Origin: an uncultured Marinobacter sp.
GTDB taxonomy: Bacteria; Pseudomonadota; Gammaproteobacteria; Pseudomonadales; Oleiphilaceae
Length of the DNA: 64,000 bases
Direction of reading: 5' to 3'
Assembly (NCBI RefSeq): GCF_947488835.1
Contig: NZ_CANLBK010000001.1
Span: forward strand, 1,178,001 to 1,242,000
Shown piece by piece: positions 58,235 through 64,000 of the stretch (the stretch's first letter is position 1; the number at the start of each line of letters is the position of its first letter). The position numbers and the translations under genes were made by a program. The notes beneath the pieces are model-generated. The model had not been told where the DNA came from, ran no database searches, and saw only the letters and a list, made by a program, of their open reading frames with translations.

Positions 58235-58966
58235 TTAATCGGTCTCAATGGCGGTGTCTTCGCTCCAACGGACGCGGTTTGCCCGTTGCACACGGACTTC
58301 CTGCATCCAGCCAACTCCATCGATTAGTTCACCGGTTTCGTGATTGATGGGTGGATATGGCAAATTGCGGTCATCGCAGTAGCGTTTGACGACGGGTTGG
58401 CACCAGCTAAAAAGCAGGCGGTTGTATTCTTCATCGCGTATGCGTCGGTTATCGAACAAACCTGCTTCTTTTCGCTGCCTTTGGGCTTCAGAGAGGATAA
58501 TGGCGCAGGCCGCGGATACGTTGAGGGATTCGACCATGCCCATCATGGGGATGACTATGTGTTCGTCTGCCTGTTCGGCGGCCTCGGCGCTCACACCGTC
58601 CACTTCGTTACCCATAATTACTGTGCAGGGCACGGTGAAGTCGGCGGATCGGTAGTCGATGGCCCGGTCTGACAGTTGCGCGGCGTAAATCTTTTGGCCC
58701 TGCCCTTTCAGATGCGCAATGGCTTCGTCCATGGTGCGGTGGGTGTGAGGTGTTACCCACTTGAAGCTGCCGCCAGCGGTTTTCCGGAAGGCCCGGAAGC
58801 CTTCTTTTGGCCACACCACGTGCATATTGGCTAGCCCGAAGGCATCGCAGGTTCTCAGTATGGCGGAGAGGTTTCTGGGTTTGTGAACCTGGTCGGTCAG
58901 GACTGTCAGGTCCGGCTGTCGAGTGTTCAAAACCTGTTTGATGCGGGCAAGGCGTTCAGGGGTCAT
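58235..58966 (-). CDS. trmH: tRNA (guanosine-18-2'-O)-methyltransferase
   Basis: A 243-residue SPOUT methyltransferase. The SPOUT motifs are HKPRNLSAILRTCDAFGL near residue 28, VIMGNEVDGVSAEA, and VIPMMGMVESLNVSAACAI, which forms the knotted SAM site. The C-terminal extension is typical of TrmH. It methylates the ribose of G18 in tRNAs. It is flanked by family I and family II palindromes. Confidence 0.92.
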   Translation of the reverse strand: MTPERLARIKQVLNTRQPDLTVLTDQVHKPRNLSAILRTCDAFGLANMHVVWPKEGFRAFRKTAGGSFKWVTPHTHRTMDEAIAHLKGQGQKIYAAQLSDRAIDYRSADFTVPCTVIMGNEVDGVSAEAAEQADEHIVIPMMGMVESLNVSAACAIILSEAQRQRKEAGLFDNRRIRDEEYNRLLFSWCQPVVKRYCDDRNLPYPPINHETGELIDGVGWMQEVRVQRANRVRWSEDTAIETD

Positions 58967-59281
58967 GGGCTTTAGGTGCTATCTCGAAAGTGCGGGAAGC
59001 TGTTGGCGAGGTTCTTCCCAAAACTGTAGAGGGCCATGGATGGCCCGAAACAAGCGCACATGGATGTGCTCGTAGCGTGTTTTGGGAAGAACCTCGCCAA
59101 CAGCTTCATGCTCAGGTTGTCAGAAAGCGCGAATAATACCACAGCAAAACTGGCAGATTACCGAGACAACGCTGGTTGCAGAATGATCACCCCGTTATAA
59201 TGCTCAGTTCTCCTTTTCAGCGCGCACTATCCGGGCATCTTTTGCTTCGGGCGCCAAATACATCCAGTTGTGTTGAGACCC
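58967..59281. other. Divergent intergenic region trmH-miaB
   Basis: A 315-bp gap. More than a third of it is the family II palindrome at 58996-59107. The remaining 170 bp before miaB include GTTATAATGC around 59194-59203, with TATAAT as a probable -10 for miaB. No gene-like frame is present. Confidence 0.55.
58996..59107 (+). repeat. Intergenic palindrome, family II copy B
   Basis: A perfect 28-bp inverted repeat, arms 58996-59023 and 59080-59107, around a 56-nt core (59024-59079). The core holds two tandem mini-hairpins, GGGCCATGGATGGCCC and GCACATGGATGTGC. The second hairpin and its flanks match copy A (on the other strand) over about 26 bases. A transcript would fold as a long stem with a three-way junction at its tip. 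It lies between the divergent trmH and miaB starts, so it is unlikely to be a simple terminator. Confidence 0.88.
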
Positions 59282-60628
59282 ATGGCCAAAAAGCTGTACA
59301 TCAAAACCCACGGTTGCCAGATGAACGAATACGATTCATCCCGCATGGCCGACCTTCTTAAAACCGGCGAAGCGGTAGAAATGACCGAATCGCCAGATGA
59401 CGCCGACATCCTGCTGCTGAACACCTGCTCCATCCGTGAAAAAGCCCAGGAAAAAGTGTTCCACCAATTGGGTCGCTGGAAAAAGCTGAAAGCGAATAAG
59501 CCAGAACTGATTATTGGCGTTGGCGGCTGCGTGGCCAGCCAGGAAGGCCAGGCTATTCTTGATCGCGCACCCTATGTCGATATGGTGTTCGGGCCGCAAA
59601 CCCTGCACCGTTTGCCGGATATGATTACCGAAGTACGCATGAAAGGTAACGGCGTGGGCGTAGTGGACGTGAGCTTTCCGGAAATCGAAAAGTTCGACAA
59701 TCTGCCCGACCCCGGCGCCGACGGCCCCTCTGCGTTCGTATCCATTATGGAAGGCTGCAGTAAATACTGCACCTTCTGCGTGGTGCCTTACACCCGTGGC
59801 GAAGAAGTCAGTCGCCCGGCCGACGACGTGATTGCCGAAGTTGCGCACCTGGCCAGCCAGGGCGTGCGGGAAGTTAACCTGTTGGGCCAGAACGTGAACG
59901 CCTATCGCGGCGAGACTCACGATGGCGACGTAATGGACTTGGCGGAATTGATCACCCTGATCGCCACCATCGATGGCATAGACCGCATCCGCTACACCAC
60001 CTCGCACCCGGTTGAATTTACCGATGCAATGATTGAGGTTTACGAACAGGTTCCCGAACTGGTCAGCCACCTGCACCTGCCGGTACAAAGCGGCTCGGAT
60101 CACATTCTGGCAGCCATGAAGCGCGGCCACACGGCGCTGGAGTACAAATCCAAGCTGCGCCGCCTGCGCAAGATTCGTCCGGACATCAGTTTTTCTTCAG
60201 ATTTCATCATTGGCTTCCCGGGTGAAACCGAGAAGGACTTCGAAGACACCATGAAGCTGATAAACGATATCGGTTTCGATATGTCCTTCAGTTTTGTTTA
60301 CAGCGCACGTCCGGGTACGCCGGCATCGGATCTGCCTGATGAAACGCCAATGGAAGTGAAGAAGCAGCGCCTGAAGATTCTGCAGGATCGGATCAATCAG
60401 ACGGTGATGGATATCAGCCGCAAGATGGTGGGTTCCACTCAGCGCATTCTTGTTACCGGGCTATCGAAGAAGGATCCGGGGGAGTATTCCGGGCGTACGG
60501 AGAACAACCGGATTGTGAACTTCCGGCACGAAAACCCGGGGATTGTCGGTCATTTCATCGATGTTGAGATTGTTGAGGCTTATGCTAACTCCCTGAGGGG
60601 TTTGCCTGTGGGTTCGGAGTTGTATTGA
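59282..60628 (+). CDS. miaB: tRNA-2-methylthio-N6-dimethylallyladenosine synthase
   Basis: About 448 residues. [20 protein letters not shown] and [20 protein letters not shown] form the N-terminal cluster-binding domain. The radical-SAM motif is [20 protein letters not shown] near residue 155, and a C-terminal TRAM domain binds tRNA. It adds the methylthio group to i6A37. I chose the ATG at 59282; a GTG four codons upstream is possible. It heads the conserved miaB-phoH-ybeY-corC-lnt cluster. Confidence 0.96.
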   Translation: MAKKLYIKTHGCQMNEYDSSRMADLLKTGEAVEMTESPDDADILLLNTCSIREKAQEKVFHQLGRWKKLKANKPELIIGVGGCVASQEGQAILDRAPYVDMVFGPQTLHRLPDMITEVRMKGNGVGVVDVSFPEIEKFDNLPDPGADGPSAFVSIMEGCSKYCTFCVVPYTRGEEVSRPADDVIAEVAHLASQGVREVNLLGQNVNAYRGETHDGDVMDLAELITLIATIDGIDRIRYTTSHPVEFTDAMIEVYEQVPELVSHLHLPVQSGSDHILAAMKRGHTALEYKSKLRRLRKIRPDISFSSDFIIGFPGETEKDFEDTMKLINDIGFDMSFSFVYSARPGTPASDLPDETPMEVKKQRLKILQDRINQTVMDISRKMVGSTQRILVTGLSKKDPGEYSGRTENNRIVNFRHENPGIVGHFIDVEIVEAYANSLRGLPVGSELY

Positions 60629-60741
60629 GTTTGGGCTCCCATGTTTTCATGGTTTGGTGTAAGAGAGCGGTGGGGCCACTTTAAAGCAAACAACACTCTG
60701 CACTTGTTTTTTATGTTGGCGGCCTGCACATAGATCAAAAA

Positions 60742-60854
60742 GGGATGGAGCGGGGCCTGCCTCCCAAAAACGTTGAGCGCCAGGGATGGCGCGATCGAGC
60801 CCTACAGAGACGTATTTACGGGCGTTTTTTGGGAGGCAGGCCCCGCTCCATCCC
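60742..60854 (+). repeat. Intergenic palindrome, family II copy C
   Basis: Arms 60742-60772 and 60823-60854 are complementary over 31 bases with a single extra base. The 50-nt core (60773-60822) starts with the mini-hairpin GCGCCAGGGATGGCGC, the same design as copy B's first hairpin (six-base stem, four-base loop). The second half diverges from A and B but keeps a GCCC/GGGC stem. The inner arm CTCCCAAAAA resembles copy B. It lies in the miaB-phoH gap, 113 bp past the miaB stop. Confidence 0.85.
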
Positions 60855-60917
60855 GGACGCATCCAAAGCAGAAAAGCATACTCCCGAAGACAACACGGGA
60901 GTAAAAACGGAGAAAAT

Positions 60918-61913
60918 TTGAACACCAACGATTCCAGACAATTCGATCTACACCCGGCAGACCAGCGCAGGCTCACCACCCTGTGCGGACAGTTTGATGA
61001 GAATTTGAAACACATCGAACGGCGCCTACAAGTATCCGTTACCCGCCGTGGCCATCACTTCCGGGTTGAAGGTGCTACTGAACACGTCGCTGCTGCAGTG
61101 GAAGTGATCAGACACCTGTACCGGGAAACCGAGGCTACCGACGACATTTCGCCGGATACAGTGCACCTGTACATTCGCGAAACCGGGCTTGAGAGACTGC
61201 CAGACGAAATCCCTTTCGACGGCTCAGTCACCATCATCAAAACCCCCAAGCTCACAGCCAAACCCCGCGGCGCGAATCAGCAGAAGTATGTGCACAGCAT
61301 TCGTTCCCACGATATCAACTTTGGCATTGGGCCAGCCGGTACAGGTAAAACCTGGCTGGCTGTAGCCTGCGCAGTAGAAGCCCTGAAAGACGAGCAAGTG
61401 AAACGGATTCTTCTGGTTCGCCCGGCGGTTGAAGCTGGCGAGAAGCTCGGCTTTCTGCCCGGTGATCTGGCACAGAAGGTCGATCCGTACCTACGCCCGT
61501 TGTACGACGCACTCTATGAAATGCTCGGGTTTGAGAATGTCACCCGTCTAATTGAGAAAAGCGTGATCGAGATTGCGCCACTGGCCTTCATGCGTGGCCG
61601 CACCCTGAACAACTCGTTTATTATTCTCGATGAAAGCCAGAACACCACCCGCGAGCAGATGAAAATGTTCCTGACGCGCATCGGCTTTGGCTCCACAGCT
61701 GTGATTACTGGCGATACAACGCAGGTGGACTTGCCCCGCGGCCAGAACTCCGGGTTGATTCACGCTGCCAGCGTTTTGAAAAACGTGACCGGCATCAGCT
61801 TTACGCGCTTTGAAGCCAAAGATGTTGTCCGCCACCCTCTGGTTCAGCGGATCGTGGAAGCTTACGATTCCCTTGATGAGGGCAACAGTAAAGGGAGCGA
61901 CCGCACACAGTGA
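60918..61913 (+). CDS. ybeZ: PhoH-family ATPase (YbeZ)
   Basis: About 331 residues. Walker A is [15 protein letters not shown] near residue 130, the PhoH block [17 protein letters not shown] follows, and Walker B is [11 protein letters not shown]. YbeZ partners YbeY in ribosomal RNA metabolism. I chose the TTG at 60918, with GGAG five bases upstream, giving [12 protein letters not shown] as the start. The frame is open to an ATG at 60786, but that extension would be encoded by palindrome copy C. The stop overlaps ybeY by 4 bp. Confidence 0.92.
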   Translation: MNTNDSRQFDLHPADQRRLTTLCGQFDENLKHIERRLQVSVTRRGHHFRVEGATEHVAAAVEVIRHLYRETEATDDISPDTVHLYIRETGLERLPDEIPFDGSVTIIKTPKLTAKPRGANQQKYVHSIRSHDINFGIGPAGTGKTWLAVACAVEALKDEQVKRILLVRPAVEAGEKLGFLPGDLAQKVDPYLRPLYDALYEMLGFENVTRLIEKSVIEIAPLAFMRGRTLNNSFIILDESQNTTREQMKMFLTRIGFGSTAVITGDTTQVDLPRGQNSGLIHAASVLKNVTGISFTRFEAKDVVRHPLVQRIVEAYDSLDEGNSKGSDRTQ

Positions 61914-62383
61914 ACGAGCTGACGGTTGATTTCCAAAACGTGTTCGATGGGCCTGGTGTACCTCGAGAATCCCTGTTTCAGGCATGGGCCCAAGCGGCGT
62001 GGCTGGGGGACGAACCTTCCGAAGCCACGATTCGTATTGTAGATACTGAGGAAAGCCAGGCACTGAACCACCAGTATCGGGGAAAGGACAAACCCACGAA
62101 TGTGTTGTCCTTTCCATTTGAAGCGCCAGCCGGTATAACGGTGCCATTGGCAGGAGATCTCGTTATTTGCGCCCCGGTCGTTGAAAATGAGGCCCTGGAG
62201 CAACACAAAGAACCGACTACCCACTGGGCTCACATGGTGGTGCACGGCATGCTGCACCTTCAAGGCTATGACCATATTGACGACGAAGACGCAGAGGCCA
62301 TGGAGGCCCTGGAAATTCGATTGCTGGCGCAGTTTGGGTTCGGCAATCCCTACGAAGCAGAGGAAACGGTAAAAGACTCATGA
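61910..62383 (+). CDS. ybeY: Endoribonuclease YbeY
   Basis: A 157-residue UPF0054 metalloprotein. The zinc-binding motif is [11 protein letters not shown] near residue 116, and the conserved [13 protein letters not shown] block precedes it. YbeY acts in 16S rRNA 3'-end maturation and 70S quality control. It overlaps phoH (4 bp) and corC (4 bp), so translation is probably coupled. Confidence 0.96.
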   Translation: MNELTVDFQNVFDGPGVPRESLFQAWAQAAWLGDEPSEATIRIVDTEESQALNHQYRGKDKPTNVLSFPFEAPAGITVPLAGDLVICAPVVENEALEQHKEPTTHWAHMVVHGMLHLQGYDHIDDEDAEAMEALEIRLLAQFGFGNPYEAEETVKDS

Positions 62384-63228
62384 GCGACGACCAGTCGAGT
62401 CACAGTCAAGGCTCAAGCAAGTCTTGGCTGGAGCGTATATCACATGCTTTCTCCAGCGAGCCAGAATCTATCGAAGACGTGCTCGAAATATTAAGAAGTG
62501 CCGAATCTGAGGGCATAATCGACGTAGATGCCATGAGCATCATCGAAGGCGCCATGCAAGTGGTAGACATGCGGGTGGATGAGATAATGATCCCACGCTC
62601 CCAGATGGTCACCGTTCGCGCCTCCCAGGATCCGAAAGAATATCTCGGCGAAATCATCCGGTCTGCCCACAGCCGTTTTCCGGTGATTGGGGACAGTCAG
62701 GACGATGTCATTGGTGTTCTTCTCGCCAAAGATCTTCTGCCGCTGGCGCTTGATGATGATATGGACTGGTCTCATGTTCGGGAGCTTCTTCGCCCGCCTA
62801 CGTTTGTTCCGGAAAGTAAGCGCCTTAACCAGCTGCTCAAACAGTTCAAGGAAAACCGTAATCACATGGCTATCGTCGTGGATGAATACGGTGGCACAGC
62901 AGGCCTGGTAACCATTGAAGACGTACTCGAGCAGATCGTCGGGGAAATTGAAGACGAACACGATTTCGACGAAGAGACTCACATCAAGGCCAGAGGGGAT
63001 GGCTCCCATGCCGTGAAGGCAGTAACGCCAGTCGACGATTTCAATGAGTTTTTTAGCACAGGTTTCGATGAAGAAGAGTTCGATACCATTGGCGGCGTCG
63101 TACTAAAGGAATTCGGTCACCTGCCCAGACGAGGCGAAACGGTTGAATTTGGCGGTTTGCGCTTTACCATAGCCAACGCCGATAACCGTGTCATTCGTCT
63201 GTTACAGGTAACCCGTAGTGAGCCATGA
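62380..63228 (+). CDS. corC: CorC-family CBS-domain protein (YbeX)
   Basis: A 282-residue soluble protein. Two CBS domains (residues 65-190) include [20 protein letters not shown] and [20 protein letters not shown]. The C-terminal CorC_HlyC domain carries [20 protein letters not shown]. It is linked to magnesium and cobalt efflux in Salmonella and to ribosome metabolism as YbeX in E. coli. It overlaps both ybeY and lnt. Confidence 0.93.
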   Translation: MSDDQSSHSQGSSKSWLERISHAFSSEPESIEDVLEILRSAESEGIIDVDAMSIIEGAMQVVDMRVDEIMIPRSQMVTVRASQDPKEYLGEIIRSAHSRFPVIGDSQDDVIGVLLAKDLLPLALDDDMDWSHVRELLRPPTFVPESKRLNQLLKQFKENRNHMAIVVDEYGGTAGLVTIEDVLEQIVGEIEDEHDFDEETHIKARGDGSHAVKAVTPVDDFNEFFSTGFDEEEFDTIGGVVLKEFGHLPRRGETVEFGGLRFTIANADNRVIRLLQVTRSEP

Positions 63229-64000
63229 GCATTTAACACCCCCTGTTTCACCATCACATTCATTGTTTTCCAACCGCTGGTTTAGCGCGGCAACCCTTTT
63301 GGTTGCCGGCGCCTTGCAAACGCTGACCTTCTCGCCTTTCCACTTCTGGTGGCTCGGGCCGGTTTCCGCACTCCTGATTCTACTGGCCTGCATTCCTCTG
63401 CCGGCCAAGCAGCTTTTCTTTGCGGGGTTACTGGTGGGCTTGGGCCTGTTTGGCTCAGGGGCCACTTGGGTTTACATCAGCATCAGCGAATTCGGCAACA
63501 CCTCCATACCGGTTTCAGTTTTGCTCACGGCTGCCTTTGTGGCAGTGCTGGCCTTGTTTCCGGGTATCGCTTTCTGGTTCTGGGGCAAGCTGGCGAAGGT
63601 CAGTGCCGTACGGCGCCTCATTCTGTTCCCCGCTATCTGGATTCTTGGGGACTGGCTGCGTGGCTGGCTGTTAACTGGCTTCCCATGGCTCTATCTCGGC
63701 ACCGCCCATACCGATGGCCCCCTGGCAGGGCTGGCGCCGGTAATAGGTGTTCACGGCCTTACCTTTTTGATTGCTGCAAGCGGCGCAGCCGTTTTTGGTA
63801 TCGGCTGGCTATTCATCAAGCAACGCCATACCAACGCTGGCATTGTTGCCCTTGTGACACTGGTTCCGTGGCTGGCAGCCCCGGCACTGAACCGGGTTGA
63901 CTGGACAGACATCAGCACGGAGCCCACGTCTGTGGCTGCCATGCAGGGCAATATCCCGCAGCTGATCAAGTGGGACCCGGAGTTTCTGAAAGACCAGATT
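63218..64000 (+). CDS. lnt: Apolipoprotein N-acyltransferase (3' end outside window)
   Basis: The frame starts with a GTG at 63218, overlapping corC by 11 bp, and is open to the window end (261 codons). The first ATG nearby (63225) is out of frame and hits a stop. The visible part has several hydrophobic helices (residues 21-200, for example LLILLACIPLPA and GDWLRGWLLTGFPWLYLG), the typical Lnt membrane region, and then the beginning of the periplasmic nitrilase domain (AAMQGNIPQLIKWD). The Glu-Lys-Cys triad lies beyond the window. Lnt adds the third acyl chain to lipoproteins. Its place after corC is conserved. Confidence 0.93.
   Translation, partial: MSHEHLTPPVSPSHSLFSNRWFSAATLLVAGALQTLTFSPFHFWWLGPVSALLILLACIPLPAKQLFFAGLLVGLGLFGSGATWVYISISEFGNTSIPVSVLLTAAFVAVLALFPGIAFWFWGKLAKVSAVRRLILFPAIWILGDWLRGWLLTGFPWLYLGTAHTDGPLAGLAPVIGVHGLTFLIAASGAAVFGIGWLFIKQRHTNAGIVALVTLVPWLAAPALNRVDWTDISTEPTSVAAMQGNIPQLIKWDPEFLKDQI

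Overview
The window reads as core chromosome of a marine gammaproteobacterium. Gene content, gene order and protein sequences fit Marinobacter or a close relative; the genus is my inference. Several blocks follow Pseudomonas order (murA-hisG-hisD-hisC, mreBCD next to gatCAB, a LysR gene divergent from pycA-oadA, kdsD-kdsC-lptCAB-rpoN-hpf-ptsN-rapZ-ptsO). I see no phage, integrase, transposase, CRISPR array, rRNA or tRNA.

Layout. 0-5.6 kb: the 3' end of a two-component receiver gene, yacG, a YfaZ-like outer membrane protein, a large orphan lipoprotein, a Bax-like glucosaminidase and a PlsC-type acyltransferase. 5.6-11.7 kb (minus): a MalT-like LuxR regulator with a DUF1329/DUF1302 envelope pair. 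11.9-14.5 kb: zapE and zapG diverge, then a NIF3-family gene. 14.65-22.3 kb (minus): hisC-hisD-hisG-murA-ibaG-mlaB-mlaC-mlaD-mlaE-mlaF, joining histidine synthesis, the first step of peptidoglycan synthesis and outer-membrane lipid transport. 22.65-32 kb (plus): kdsD-kdsC-lptC-lptA-lptB for Kdo and LPS export, rpoN with hpf and the nitrogen PTS genes, then mgtE and darP. 32-40.3 kb (minus): mreB-mreC-mreD-maf-rng-yhdP. 40.6-45.4 kb: an MscS channel and gatCAB. 45.5-51.9 kb: a metallo-beta-lactamase/rhodanese protein, a LysR regulator, two-subunit pyruvate carboxylase and a carbonic anhydrase that can supply its bicarbonate. 52-64 kb: rimO, a PilZ protein, cysD-cysN, yejK, trmH, and miaB-phoH-ybeY-corC-lnt, with lnt cut by the window end.

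Most of this is ordinary housekeeping. Four observations stand out. (1) Five large intergenic palindromes, four of them between 56.8 and 60.9 kb, keep a conserved core while their long arms differ from copy to copy yet remain self-complementary. They fall into two families, and one pair shares an identical 42-nt core. (2) mreC appears to start at an AUU codon behind a strong ribosome binding site. (3) CysN carries a C-terminal tail that looks like a decayed APS kinase without its P-loop. (4) A metallo-beta-lactamase/rhodanese protein has lost canonical metal-binding histidines. Assignments rest on reading motifs and gene order by eye; no database search was run.
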